DNA of 64,000 bases from Martinezella tropici (GCF_003287875.1 NZ_QMKK01000056.1:1-64000); one strand, 5' to 3'. Positions 34,519 to 44,670 are shown, counted from the first letter of the stretch. Notes: a model not told the origin generated them from the sequence alone. Program-made: numbers and translations.

Positions 34519-35841
34519 ATGTTACGATTTTTTGGAAGCGCCCAAAGACTTCGTCTGATTGTAACGTTGATGACGCTTCTCTTCGTAAGCTCGTGTACGA
34601 CAGATTCCCAACCTTCAATGGTACTTCGAGCTGACCGTGTCAAAGCTTCCGCAGCCAATCGCGTTGGCGTCGTTGCTTCGATGGTTCAGTACTCAGGTCT
34701 ATCTGTAAAGCCGAGTCCTGGCTCGCCCGAATGGAAACTTGTCGTCCTGGGCGGTTACGATTACGTTGACGAGGATCTTTGCACACCGTTCCTGGATAAT
34801 CTTTTCGTCGCCGAACGGAAGTTGCGCGCAACACGCAACCAGATCTCGGACACAGGTACGGCGGCAATGGCAATCATGTCTATTGCCGGCACCTCTCTGG
34901 AAGCGATCGGCTATGTCGCAGCATCGCTAGGGCTTGCGAAGTCGTCCATCGATAACTACGAAATTCTCCGCCTGGTTGATCTGGGGCCATCACGCGTTCG
35001 TCAATTGGTAACTCGAGCCCAGATAGCTTACCGGGAACAGACGATAAAGAATGGCGGCGATTATAACCAAGAAGTCTTGGCCATGAACGCAGTTGCCGGC
35101 TATCTGGACCTTTGCCGCGTGCCGACGATCGTGTCGCTCATTGACAGGGCCGTCGATAACACGGGCTTTGTTGCGGATACCTCGAGCAATTTAGCGGCGC
35201 CGCAGTTGCTGACCGTAGGCGGTATGCAAGTTTCCGCCAACGAGGCATTGAGGGCAAGTGAGCACGGTCAGGCGAGGTTCGTGCCGAAAGATCCTGATGC
35301 TCCCATTGTCGCGGTGCCGAAGGGCGGTACAAGGATTGCCGGTGCGATCACAAGTTACGAAAAAGAGATTGACCTTTTAGACGGCAAGCGAATTCAGCAG
35401 GCCCTTTGCGTTCCCGACGACGGAAACTTCGGAAATCACCAGAGCAAGACAAGGCTTGCCATTGAACAGTTCAAGCTCGCTTGGGGACGCCGTGTCACAA
35501 TTCCAAGCGGCGACTCTCCTAAGACGCTCAACAGTCCCGATCAGCGCCTAGCCATCCTGTCGAAGGGGTCCGCCGCGCGTTGCAATTCCTGGCAGAACCA
35601 TACTTTCGAGATGTTCCTTTTCCCGGAGCCCCAGAATGTCGTGGAGTTCAAGGACAACTTTATCCGGATCATGACTGAGGAAAAGATAGCTCCCGATGTC
35701 GTCGCGAGGATCGAAAAAGACGACCAGTTCGGACCCAATCTGCGCGAGGCTATCAAGGCGTTCCAAGACAACAGAAAACTTCCCATTACAGGATTTCTTG
35801 ACACCAAGACCTATGACGAGATTGTGAAGGGACGGTCGTGA
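34519..35841 (+). CDS. Lipoprotein with C-terminal peptidoglycan-binding-like repeat
   Basis: 440 residues from ATG 34519, which follows GAGGGA; ATG 34498 is an in-frame alternative. A lipoprotein signal peptide ends at the lipobox FVSSC (C26), so it would be anchored in an envelope membrane. The middle 350 residues are not recognised. The last 50 (DQFGPNLREAIKAFQDNRKL, then ITGFLDTKTYDEI) resemble a peptidoglycan-binding domain-1 repeat. The stop overlaps the GTG start of the hydrolase gene, coupling the pair. Confidence 0.72.
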   Translation: MLRFFGSAQRLRLIVTLMTLLFVSSCTTDSQPSMVLRADRVKASAANRVGVVASMVQYSGLSVKPSPGSPEWKLVVLGGYDYVDEDLCTPFLDNLFVAERKLRATRNQISDTGTAAMAIMSIAGTSLEAIGYVAASLGLAKSSIDNYEILRLVDLGPSRVRQLVTRAQIAYREQTIKNGGDYNQEVLAMNAVAGYLDLCRVPTIVSLIDRAVDNTGFVADTSSNLAAPQLLTVGGMQVSANEALRASEHGQARFVPKDPDAPIVAVPKGGTRIAGAITSYEKEIDLLDGKRIQQALCVPDDGNFGNHQSKTRLAIEQFKLAWGRRVTIPSGDSPKTLNSPDQRLAILSKGSAARCNSWQNHTFEMFLFPEPQNVVEFKDNFIRIMTEEKIAPDVVARIEKDDQFGPNLREAIKAFQDNRKLPITGFLDTKTYDEIVKGRS

Positions 35842-37697
35842 CTATCGTAATCGCAAAGTTCGAATTCTTTCTCAGAACGACCCCCGGCGGAACGCTAACA
35901 CAGCATCGCGTGATGGCCGACGCAGAGTTGACCAAGCTAGGCGAAGCGACGTCTGCCGACGGCAAGCAGTGGGTCAATGTCGAAGACAAGGGCACCCAAG
36001 GGTGGACACGTTCAGACAATGTCAGGGACAGCGCACTCGCCCGCACAATCGGCGAAACTGAACTGGCGGCGGTCAGCGTTGCCGTTGCCAAAGACCTTCA
36101 GACGAATGCCGGCTATTTGTTGGCTGTTGCTCACGTCGAGAGCCGAGACGATTGGCGAAATGGTATTATCACAGCAAACCCCGATAACTCCGGCGCTTGC
36201 GCGCCGTATCGCTTCACCGTGGATGGTTGGAAATCGATCGCGGATAGCGATCGAGGGCGAGAACTGGGCTTACGCGAAGCCGGTGCGAATTTTCCCGATC
36301 AGCAGTGCCTGGCGGTGGGGCTTGAAAGCGTGCTGGATGCCGATGCTCTAACGAAAGGACTTGGACGATTTATCACCACACTCGACCTCTACCTGGCTCA
36401 TGTCTTTGGAACCGAGGCAGCAATTGCGCTGCGAGAACCGTCCGCACAGGAGAAAACGCTTTCAGACATCTTCGGCAAGCTCGGGCTCAGCGCAAACCTC
36501 TTGGATGGCCGTGAATTGCTCACGATGAATCAAGGCGGGAATGCCAACGTTTCCTTGTTTCTGGAGCGCTGCAGGACGTCACTCCAGGCAGGGCTAGAAC
36601 GAGCGGTGAAACTCCTGCGCGATTTTCCTGTCGAACTGCCTGAAGATTCAGATGCCAGTTTCAATGATATCCCCGCCGACTTTAAGGGCGTGGTCATCAA
36701 GGTCGAGCCGGACGACATCGACGCGCTTGCGCGTTTGTGCAGCGCCGAGGTCGGGGTTTTCAAGCAGTTTGGCGAGCAGGTCCTTGCTGATGGGGTGGGA
36801 GCGGTTGTGGATACTGTTTTCAATCGGGTCGTCGATGATTCTTCCGAATTTGAGAATACTATCCAGGCCGTCATCGAAGAGAAATCTCAATTTACGCCAA
36901 TTTCTGAGACTCCAAACAAGACCTGGCGGGAATTGCCGCCGTCAACGGAGGTCTCTGCCATCGTTGATGCTCATTTGCGAAGGCGTGCATCCGGAGGATC
37001 GAGCCTGATCCTAGGCGCAATGCATTTTTTCAATCCCCATTCATCCAGTCCAAGCTGGGGGCAGCAGGTGCAGGCTCACCCGACCTTCGTCGCCGGCAAT
37101 CCTGAAACCAACTTCGTACATTATCATGGTTTCCCGACGAAGGGTGGGGGATCATACAAGCCTCCAGGACCGTACATAATCTTTCATGCGGGCAAAGGTC
37201 ACGCCTTCGACGGCGACGGATCCGCACTAGCCGCTGTCGCTGTCCCCACGAACGACAGTGATGTGATAAAGCTTCTGCGTGAATATATCGCCGCCAACAA
37301 GATTCGCTTCCAGCCTCCCAAAGACAAGTTGCGTGGAATGTTGCTCGGTACCGGCCCCGGCACGGCAACACCGTCCCTCCGTCGACTGGTTCTCCACCTT
37401 GCTGGTGTTGTCGATACATTCATCGAGATAAGCTCGATCGTTCGCCCCGGTGGCGGCAGCTTCCATCAATCAGGACAAGCGGTGGATATCGGCAATGAAG
37501 ATATTGCTTCCAGCCTGTTGCCCAAGGTCGCAATCCAGTCGATCGTCGATCAGTTCAAAATTGATGAGATCATCTTCGATTCTCGCAAGATCGGCGAAAA
37601 GACGAATCGGTTTAATTTTAATGGCGGGAAACCTTTCTCCTACGACGAAGCCACAATTAACCAGCACGGAAACCATATCCATTTTGCGGTGGTCTAA
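35838..37697 (+). CDS. Multidomain cell-wall hydrolase (SH3-like, SleB-like, M15-like) without a signal peptide
   Basis: 619 residues with a GTG start overlapping the lipoprotein stop. Residues 1-62 look like an SH3b wall-binding domain. Residues 90-135 (AVAHVESRDDWRNG) suggest a lysozyme-like segment with E101. Residues about 290-440 match the SleB/cell-wall hydrolase-2 family (LCSAEVGVF with E303, VDTVFNRV, AMHFFNPH). Residues 535-619 match an M15-type carboxypeptidase site (H542, D549, H612, H614). No Sec or Tat signal is present, so release would need lysis, a dedicated secretion route or cytoplasmic delivery by a partner. Confidence 0.72.
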   Translation: MTIVIAKFEFFLRTTPGGTLTQHRVMADAELTKLGEATSADGKQWVNVEDKGTQGWTRSDNVRDSALARTIGETELAAVSVAVAKDLQTNAGYLLAVAHVESRDDWRNGIITANPDNSGACAPYRFTVDGWKSIADSDRGRELGLREAGANFPDQQCLAVGLESVLDADALTKGLGRFITTLDLYLAHVFGTEAAIALREPSAQEKTLSDIFGKLGLSANLLDGRELLTMNQGGNANVSLFLERCRTSLQAGLERAVKLLRDFPVELPEDSDASFNDIPADFKGVVIKVEPDDIDALARLCSAEVGVFKQFGEQVLADGVGAVVDTVFNRVVDDSSEFENTIQAVIEEKSQFTPISETPNKTWRELPPSTEVSAIVDAHLRRRASGGSSLILGAMHFFNPHSSSPSWGQQVQAHPTFVAGNPETNFVHYHGFPTKGGGSYKPPGPYIIFHAGKGHAFDGDGSALAAVAVPTNDSDVIKLLREYIAANKIRFQPPKDKLRGMLLGTGPGTATPSLRRLVLHLAGVVDTFIEISSIVRPGGGSFHQSGQAVDIGNEDIASSLLPKVAIQSIVDQFKIDEIIFDSRKIGEKTNRFNFNGGKPFSYDEATINQHGNHIHFAVV

Positions 37698-38113
37698 AAG
37701 AAAAGACGCCGACGTGGTACTGCTGCTGACCGAGCGATTTGGTCCTGCCTTCCGCACTCTCGCGGGGATGGGACGCATGCGGCGGGGCGAAGCAGCTTAA
37801 GTGAGCAAACATGCGCGGCCGGCGAAAGCAGGCAGACGTGATCAAGAACCTTGAGCGGCAGGTTCACGACCATCGGCGCACGAAAGTTCCTTCAACTCGG
37901 CGATGAACGCGTCCTTTTCGTGAGCGATGGGGTGGACGCTCCCACTCAACAAGCCTCAAAATACAACCAATCCAATAGGGCGGAGACGGCGCTTACACTG
38001 TTTCGGAGTGATTGCGATTGCCGCGACCGTCGATCTCTACCCATGATGTGCATCAAAGCAGCCGGCGACCAAGCTGGGCGCAATCGCTTCAGAACTAACC
38101 TGGTCGATCAAAA
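37698..38113. other. Intergenic stretch, convergent
   Basis: About 415 bp between the convergent hydrolase and HEPN genes. No supported gene and no strong terminator hairpin were seen. Confidence 0.4.
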
Positions 38114-38986
38114 TCATTCGAGGTTGTCGAAGAACCTCTTCGCCTGTTGGTCGCGGATCGCATTTTCGAGCGTTTCTGCCATTTCTCCGAACAGTCCGCC
38201 AAGCTTTTCCAGATAGTCCCGCGAGATGTCGGTATGAGAAGTGCCGTCTCTGTCTACGCCATTGCGGTGGACGCAGTCGTGTCTCTTGTCGACGGACTTG
38301 ATGACTAGCGCTCGGTCGTCTTTGTCTCGCGGCAGGATCGGCTTCCCGAACGCGGATTCGCACACGCCATTTATCGGCACCAGCTTATGGAATGACAGCC
38401 CTTGAAGCGTCGTCTTCACCATCTCGCGCACGATATCCGGTCGATCAAGGATAGTTGCGAGGCTGATCTGTTTGTCTTTCAGCCCCTCTAGCTTCAGCAT
38501 CTTCCGCTGCACTTCCACGTTTTCCATCGCCGCGCCGATGATGGCGTCCGACAGGTAGACTTCGAGAATCGAATACAGCATGACGAACAATAATCGGTTC
38601 TTGCTGCCCGCGCCGCCGACGGTACTCAGTTCATTGACGTTGATCTTCCAGTCCCGCATCGCTCCGGCGAAGATCCCGTAGGCACGCGGTTCCGGCTCGG
38701 GCTCGTCCCAGCCGTCATAGTTGCTGTCGTCGACCTTTATTGTGACGTCGACGTCCGGGGCGTCCTCAAGCTCGGCCGTCCAGCCGTTCTCGTCGTGACG
38801 GATGATGACAGTCCAGCCTTCCTCGTCGTCGTCGAACTCGCAGGCGACCTCTTCGAAATGCGTCTCCTGATCCCCGGCAACTTTTAACCAAGTTGCCGTC
38901 GAGTTTTTGCAGTGAGGGCACACGAAGCTGACCTCGACGTCGATCTGAGACCAGAGTTCGTGCATGTATTCTTTCACTGAACTCAT
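38114..38986 (-). CDS. HEPN-type protein with N-terminal CxxC, partner of the adjacent ATPase
   Basis: 290 residues. AGGAAG upstream favours ATG 38986 (MSSVKEY) over the longer frame from 39031. The C-terminal half is helical and contains RHDCVHRNG (R235 to H240), the Rx4-6H motif of HEPN ribonucleases. N-terminal CPHC (C23, C26) with C49 may form a partial zinc site. The acidic middle (about 50-100) is unusual. It lies 54 bp downstream of the ATPase gene and in the same direction, the arrangement expected for a toxin-like RNase controlled by an SMC-like ATPase. Confidence 0.72.
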   Translation of the reverse strand: MSSVKEYMHELWSQIDVEVSFVCPHCKNSTATWLKVAGDQETHFEEVACEFDDDEEGWTVIIRHDENGWTAELEDAPDVDVTIKVDDSNYDGWDEPEPEPRAYGIFAGAMRDWKINVNELSTVGGAGSKNRLLFVMLYSILEVYLSDAIIGAAMENVEVQRKMLKLEGLKDKQISLATILDRPDIVREMVKTTLQGLSFHKLVPINGVCESAFGKPILPRDKDDRALVIKSVDKRHDCVHRNGVDRDGTSHTDISRDYLEKLGGLFGEMAETLENAIRDQQAKRFFDNLE

Positions 38987-39040
38987 TTGCGCTCTTCCTG
39001 CCAGCTCGGGCGGCCGCTTATTCTTTGTCACAACCGCGCG

Positions 39041-41338
39041 TTATCGGCAGAGTTTCTTCAAACCTGCCAAATGCTTACTGTCGACCTGCTCCATCATCTC
39101 TATTAGCGCGCCGGCGGCGGCTTGTGTTTCCTCCAGGGTCATTGAAGAGAAAGATAGCAAATCGTCCAAATTGTCCGAATGCGATTCGACTTGAGCCAAT
39201 CGTTCGAGCGCCGTCAACTTGTCTCGATCGAGCTCTGGATAGTCGGCGTAAAGCTTGGCCATTTGGCCGGTTAGCCCGGAGCTCCCGGGGCACTTGAATG
39301 CCAGGAAGACATCGAGGACGCGGCGCAGGACATTAGGAATCATGTACCCGTGATCGTCATAGGCACCCGCCTTCTCGATGAAGCGAAGGACATGGCTGAA
39401 GAGGAAATGATACTCAGAGTCATATTCCCGAAGCAGCTTTGACATCTCGACGATCGTCGATGATCGTTTAATTTGGCCCTCCGGAACAGCGACGTCGATG
39501 AATAAGAAAGTAGCTGTCGGCTCCTTGCCTTCAGGGGGACGCGCCTTGTTTTTCCATGCCTTCCGGAACTCGCTCATGCACTGGAGATTGTGGGTAAGCA
39601 CGATCACCTGACTGGCCTTGTCGAGCCTGCTACGAACAAGTGAGCAAGCGAAATTGAGCGCCTTGGTGTCAAGGCTTGATACGGGGTCGTCGACGACGAC
39701 GATGGCGTCCTTTAATTTGCGATTTTCGGCCTCGATCGAGGACAGGAAGTATGAGATTGCAATTGCAGTCTTTTCTCCTTCGCTCGGCATCCCTTTGATC
39801 GGCGTGCCGTGGCGATGAAGCTGGTAGCCCTCTTCTACCGGATGGATAGTCAGTTCTGCATGCCCGAGGTAGGAGGCTATCAGCTTGTTAATCGCCGTTG
39901 CTGCCGGACCGTGTACCCTGATTTTTTGTCGCAGGTCGGTAGCGGCCCGTCTCAATGCGGCCAGCGTATCATTTTCCTTGATAACATTGGCGGCCGCGTC
40001 AGCGAGGTCGTTTGCCTGCTGAGCAAAATCGGTGCGGCACTCAAGCAGGTAATGGCGACGGATCGCCATCTCGGCGGCGTTTCTGTGCTTGGCAAAGTTA
40101 TCGACGATATCATTGTGTGTAGTGAGCGCCTCATTGATGACTGTGATCGCCTTAGCCAATTCTTCTGCGGTTGCGATGACGTCCGCCTCAGTCGACAATT
40201 TGCCGGTATCTGCGGGCGATGCGGGGCGCGTGCGTTTGGCATCGAGGACCCCTCGCAGGCCAGAAAGGTGCGCAATCGCGTTTCTGACCTCTTGTGAGAC
40301 CAACTTTCTCGCTTCACTGAAGCCTTCTCGCAGCTCGGGGGTAAGCGCCTCTTTCGATGGTACGCGCTCTTCAATACCTGTAAGTGTTGCGATCACCGCG
40401 TCGAGGCGCTCAGCGGTCTTGTCGAGGCGTGCGACGAACTGGTCGACTTGGTCGTCAAGCGCGGCGGTTAGTTGGGCGCGTCGCTCACTTGAGATTGCAT
40501 TCCGGCAATAAAGGCAGTCCGCCACTTCATTCGCTTGATGAAAATCGTGACCATGCTTCAGCCATAGCAGCATATCGGGATAACGTTGCACCTCATCAAG
40601 CGCGACTGTAGTGAGTGACTGACTGCAGATGTCGACGATAAACCGGTACGCGGCGCCTATACTTGCTGCATCGAAGGCAATCGGTGCGATTCGCGGCATT
40701 GGTTCGTCTAAGCGCCGCATATCCTCAGCGGCCGTCACTTCATCTCGGGTCAATGGAGTGCCGTCATCATCCTTCCAAGCCTCGAAATCCTTAACTAGAC
40801 TTGGGGCTTCATATTTGCGACTCCCCAAATGAAGATGAGAAGCGATCGATTTTGCGCGCTCGCGTTTAAAGGTCGCGAAGGATTTGTCAGCTGCTTTCTC
40901 CGCCTCGAGCGCTACAGCTTTGGCAGTCTCCGCCTTCACGATCTCACTTTCGATCTTGGTCAGCTCAGCGGCCGAATCCGCCTGCTCGGCTCCTATGTAG
41001 AAGACCGGGTTCGCCATCCCTGCGGTCCATTGCAGGTTCTGCTCGATGTAATCGGTATTAAACACCAACAAACGCTGTTCGAGGCCACTTGGGTTTGATG
41101 GGCAACCGTATGCGGCACCATCGTCCAGCACCACCTCGAATGAACAGCCGTCAGGCAACTTCGGGTGCAGCTCTCCCGCTTGGAGGCTTGAGAACAAGCG
41201 CGAGAGCGTGCTTTTGCCTGACCCGTTAAAACCGTAAATAAGATTATACTGGCGCAGCTCGAGTGACGTGGACCGCGCGTTCCGGTCAGCATAAACGCCC
41301 ATACCTTGCATTGATCGGATGTTGGCGATGATCTCCAT
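39041..41338 (-). CDS. AAA_13 ABC-type ATPase, RloC/PrrC-like
   Basis: 765 residues. Walker A GFNGSGKS (36-43) and a split ABC head: signature-like PSEGEK (518-523) and Walker B AIVVVDD (545-551), with D-loop-like SSLD. Between them are coiled coils carrying CLYC (C275, C278), a zinc-hook-like pair as in RloC. The C-terminal YDSEYHFLF and PNVLRRVLDVFLAF blocks are typical of the AAA_13/anticodon-nuclease group. RloC and PrrC cut tRNA anticodons on phage infection; whether this protein has its own nuclease or leaves that to the HEPN partner is open. Confidence 0.8.
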   Translation of the reverse strand: MEIIANIRSMQGMGVYADRNARSTSLELRQYNLIYGFNGSGKSTLSRLFSSLQAGELHPKLPDGCSFEVVLDDGAAYGCPSNPSGLEQRLLVFNTDYIEQNLQWTAGMANPVFYIGAEQADSAAELTKIESEIVKAETAKAVALEAEKAADKSFATFKRERAKSIASHLHLGSRKYEAPSLVKDFEAWKDDDGTPLTRDEVTAAEDMRRLDEPMPRIAPIAFDAASIGAAYRFIVDICSQSLTTVALDEVQRYPDMLLWLKHGHDFHQANEVADCLYCRNAISSERRAQLTAALDDQVDQFVARLDKTAERLDAVIATLTGIEERVPSKEALTPELREGFSEARKLVSQEVRNAIAHLSGLRGVLDAKRTRPASPADTGKLSTEADVIATAEELAKAITVINEALTTHNDIVDNFAKHRNAAEMAIRRHYLLECRTDFAQQANDLADAAANVIKENDTLAALRRAATDLRQKIRVHGPAATAINKLIASYLGHAELTIHPVEEGYQLHRHGTPIKGMPSEGEKTAIAISYFLSSIEAENRKLKDAIVVVDDPVSSLDTKALNFACSLVRSRLDKASQVIVLTHNLQCMSEFRKAWKNKARPPEGKEPTATFLFIDVAVPEGQIKRSSTIVEMSKLLREYDSEYHFLFSHVLRFIEKAGAYDDHGYMIPNVLRRVLDVFLAFKCPGSSGLTGQMAKLYADYPELDRDKLTALERLAQVESHSDNLDDLLSFSSMTLEETQAAAGALIEMMEQVDSKHLAGLKKLCR

Positions 41339-41638
41339 TAGTTGAAATTCACAGCCTATTTTTATCCTGTCAAGGTTGCGAAGCTACGGATCGAGGAATA
41401 GGCCGGACATGGCGCCAGCCCATTCAAAAGATAGCGAGAGTGGTTTTTTGTTGAAATGACTTACGCCCAATTAAATTTGGAACTGCCATGTTCATTGAAA
41501 GTAATCACGGCCTGGGCCGCGATATGTCTACTTCGTGAAAGTGGCTGACCGACACCCGTCCGTCGGCTAGCGGCCACAAACCAATCATTACGGGAGAGCA
41601 AGCTGGTTAATTTGCCTAAGAAATTTGCTGCGCAGGGC
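41339..41638. other. Left flank of the Tn3-family insertion
   Basis: About 300 bp with no supported gene. It is the upstream region of the ATPase gene; the transposon now separates it from the PLD/methyltransferase genes. Confidence 0.4.
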
Positions 41639-41643
41639 ATCTA
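41639..41643. repeat. 5-bp target-site duplication, left copy
   Basis: ATCTA directly abuts the left inverted repeat and is repeated at 46346-46350, the 5-bp duplication expected of Tn3 transposition. Confidence 0.9.
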
Positions 41644-41680
41644 GGGGTCATTTGCGGGAGGGGGCGATATACTACCTTAA
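41644..41680 (+). repeat. Tn3-family left inverted repeat
   Basis: 37 bp beginning GGGGTCATTTGCGGGAGGGG. It matches the reverse complement of 46309-46345 at 36 positions and includes the end of tnpA. Confidence 0.93.
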
Positions 41681-44575
41681 CGGCGGCCATCGATATTCTC
41701 CAGTGAGCGTTATATGCTCCCATCCGAGTGGTGAGACGTGGGGTAGGAGCCCGAGGTCGATCTGCTCACCGCTATCAATTTGCTCCGCGACGATTTCGCC
41801 AAGCTTCCATGCGTTCCAATAGATGATGATGGCAGTGAGGAGGTTGAGACCAGCAATTCGATGTTGCTGGCCCTCGGACGACCGATCTCGGATTTCACCT
41901 CGCCTGTTGAAGTTGACCGCACGCTTCAGGGCATGATGGGCCTCGCCTTTGTTCAATCCGATTTGCGCTCGGCGCTGCAGATCAATGTCGCTCAGCCAGT
42001 CGAGCATGAAGATCGAGCGCTCGAGACGCCCGACCTCTCTGAGCGCCAGTGCCAGGCTGTTCTGACGTGGATAGGCGGCAAGCTTTCGGAGGATCTGGCT
42101 GGGTACGACGGTCCCGGCGGCCATACTGGCGGCCAGCCGCAGGATATCGGGCCAATTTTCACGGATCTGCCGAGTGTTGATCCGGCCGCCGATCATCGGC
42201 TGAAGCACAGGTGGCACCTCATTGGTCGCGGGAACATAGATCCGCTTGTCCGGCAGATCGCGGATTCTCGGTGCGAACCGGAAGCCGAGAACAGAGCAAA
42301 TGGCAAAAACATGATCTGTGAAGCCGCCCGTATCGGCATAATGCTCGCGGATTTGCCTTCCGGTGTCATTCTGCAGCAGACCATCGAGAATATAGGGCGC
42401 TTCGTGAGCTGTCGCGGGAATGACCTGGGTCGAGTATGGCGCATACTGATCGGAGACGTGACTGTATGCCGAAAGCCCTGGCTCATTACCATACCGGGCA
42501 TTGACGACGTTCAATGCTTCTCCGGTCGACCCTGCCGGGAAGTGTTGGCCATCGGAAGACGAAGTGGTTCCGTCACCCCAAAAGCGGGCCATAGGTAATT
42601 TCGACTGCGCCTCAACAATCATCGCAAGGGCGCGTGCTGTTGTTTCCTCCCTAACGTGCCACTTGCCGATCCGCAGCAACTCCCAGAAAGTGTGGGTGTC
42701 GCTGGCGTCGGCCATCTTCCTGAGACCGAGATTGACGCCATCGGCGAGGAGAACGGTCATGATGCCGATACGATCGCTGCAGGCAACACCCGTGCGGAGA
42801 TCAGTGAAGGCATCGGTGAAGTGCAGCTTTTCATCGACCTCAATGAGGATGTCAGTGATCCGAACAAGCGGCATGCCTTCATAGAGTTTCAAGACGAGCG
42901 CGGCAGCCTCCTCCGGCGCTGCCTTTTCGAGTCGATCAATCTGAAGCTTGCCATCGATGATGGCCCCACCTGCAAGAATACCGGCCTCGTTGGCACCTTC
43001 AATTTGCGCCATGCCATGTTTGAGAACCTGGCTTCGACGGTGAAGCCAGTCGTCCGCTTCCAGCGGAACGACCAACCGCGCAGTTTCGGAGACGGTTTCA
43101 ATCGGGACCAGGGCTGTGCTGATCTCGCGATATCGCCTGCTGTCTGCCAGCCAGATGTCGCCTGAGCGCAGGGCGTTGCGAAGTTCGAACAAGATCCCGA
43201 TTTCCCATATTTGACGATCTGGTTTTCCACCCTTCAGAATCCTTTTGCGCCATTTGGCTCGGGCAAAGTCGAGCGGTGCATTCACCGGCAAAGTACGATG
43301 TCCGCGGCGATTGAGGCGGCGCAGCATTTCCAATGCGTCGAGAAGCGAGTCCGCGCCACGCCCACCGCGGAACGCCAGAACTTCCAGAAACCGAGGCGCA
43401 TACCGCCGGAACCGGGCATATCCATCGGTCACAAATTCCAACGGATCTGCCGAGACTTTGCCTGTCAGCGCGGCCGCCTGCGCGACAGTTTGGCGGAGTA
43501 AATCCCAACCACCACCTTCTCTGATGGCCAATCCCAAGTCGTCCTGCTCATCATGCGCAGTGATCAATGCGTCGCCGTAGCGGGAAAGCATTTTCAGAGT
43601 GTCGCTGATCGAGGCGCGCTCGGCTTGCAAGAGCTCATCCCGTTTGCGTTCACAGGCACGATAGAGCTTTCCGACGATACGATCATGCGTCTCGACGGCG
43701 GCATCCGCCAACATAGCCGACCATTCCACAACGCACGCCGCCAATATCGCCAATCGTCGATTTTCCGGCAGATCCCGCATTCCATCGGCGGAATAGCGTT
43801 CGCCCTGGCGGCGCAGACCGGTCACGCGGAAAGGGGGGATATCGTCGAGAGTGCCAATCTTGATGGCGAGCTCGCGTAGAAAGTCCAGCCGGTCGAGGAG
43901 GCTATTCATATCGTTGGAATTGGAACCGGCTTCGAACTGACGCAGCCACACAAAACGCGTGACCCGACCATCTGCAGTTTCGGAAAGCAGGGACGAGGGG
44001 CGAGTGCGGCTTTGTGCATCCAGACGCCAGGTGATACGGGACGCGATCGCCCGTTCGGCGGCGACCAAAGCATCGGCACAACACCGTTCAACGGTCGAGA
44101 CCGCCGGGACGATGACGTTGCGGCGACGCAGTTCCGCTAGAAACTCCGCAGCCAATAAATCATTCGTTCTTGACCCCTCCGCAGCTTCCTTGAGCCATGT
44201 AAGCATATTCGCGCGTACCTGACCTTCGAATGGTCGATAGCCATAGAGCTGCTGCAATGCCGTCGAATGCTGGTAGCGCGTTTCCGATCTGGCACCGTAT
44301 TCCGCAAGTTCTTCAGCCGCCACACCGATCTGTGCGCCGATGAAGGCCAACATCGGGGGCGGAATCATCTCGCCTGGCTGCAAGAGACGGCCGGGATATC
44401 GGAATGCACAAAGCTGAAGAGCAAACCCCAATCGGTTTCGAGGACGGCGGCGTAGTCTGATGCACCGCAGGTCTCCGTCACTTAATATGTAGTGGCGAAG
44501 CAATGACGGTTCGTCAGTTGGCAGATCGAACAGCCTCTCGCGCTGTCGTTCGGTCAGAATGGTGCGCCGTGGCAT
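41672..44575 (-). CDS. tnpA: Tn3-family transposase
   Basis: 967 residues, full length for the family. The C-terminal RNase H-like catalytic domain is visible: Asp in FWGDGTTSSSDGQ, second Asp in HYADTGGFTDHVF and Glu in NKGEAHHALKRAV. The N-terminal DUF4158 region (LTERQRERLFDLP) binds the inverted repeats. The last residues lie within the left inverted repeat. Divergent from the resolvase gene. Confidence 0.96.
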   Translation of the reverse strand: MPRRTILTERQRERLFDLPTDEPSLLRHYILSDGDLRCIRLRRRPRNRLGFALQLCAFRYPGRLLQPGEMIPPPMLAFIGAQIGVAAEELAEYGARSETRYQHSTALQQLYGYRPFEGQVRANMLTWLKEAAEGSRTNDLLAAEFLAELRRRNVIVPAVSTVERCCADALVAAERAIASRITWRLDAQSRTRPSSLLSETADGRVTRFVWLRQFEAGSNSNDMNSLLDRLDFLRELAIKIGTLDDIPPFRVTGLRRQGERYSADGMRDLPENRRLAILAACVVEWSAMLADAAVETHDRIVGKLYRACERKRDELLQAERASISDTLKMLSRYGDALITAHDEQDDLGLAIREGGGWDLLRQTVAQAAALTGKVSADPLEFVTDGYARFRRYAPRFLEVLAFRGGRGADSLLDALEMLRRLNRRGHRTLPVNAPLDFARAKWRKRILKGGKPDRQIWEIGILFELRNALRSGDIWLADSRRYREISTALVPIETVSETARLVVPLEADDWLHRRSQVLKHGMAQIEGANEAGILAGGAIIDGKLQIDRLEKAAPEEAAALVLKLYEGMPLVRITDILIEVDEKLHFTDAFTDLRTGVACSDRIGIMTVLLADGVNLGLRKMADASDTHTFWELLRIGKWHVREETTARALAMIVEAQSKLPMARFWGDGTTSSSDGQHFPAGSTGEALNVVNARYGNEPGLSAYSHVSDQYAPYSTQVIPATAHEAPYILDGLLQNDTGRQIREHYADTGGFTDHVFAICSVLGFRFAPRIRDLPDKRIYVPATNEVPPVLQPMIGGRINTRQIRENWPDILRLAASMAAGTVVPSQILRKLAAYPRQNSLALALREVGRLERSIFMLDWLSDIDLQRRAQIGLNKGEAHHALKRAVNFNRRGEIRDRSSEGQQHRIAGLNLLTAIIIYWNAWKLGEIVAEQIDSGEQIDLGLLPHVSPLGWEHITLTGEYRWPPLR

Positions 44576-44582
44576 GCAGGTA

Positions 44583-44616
44583 TTGTCCCTATTGAAGTAT
44601 AGTCTGTTCTGGACAA
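44583..44616. promoter_or_regulatory. Candidate res subsite
   Basis: TTGTCC (44583-44588) and GGACAA (44611-44616) form a 34-bp dyad in the 95-bp space between tnpA and tnpR, where the resolution site and both promoters are expected. Confidence 0.6.
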
Positions 44617-44670
44617 CAATCGGCCCTTACAAATCAAGGTCTTCCGGCACCAAAATCCACGAGGGTTCAA

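Noticed and set aside
39031..39041. Longer start for the HEPN gene at 39031
   Set aside because: The 15 extra residues are basic and unsupported, while ATG 38986 has AGGAAG at proper spacing.
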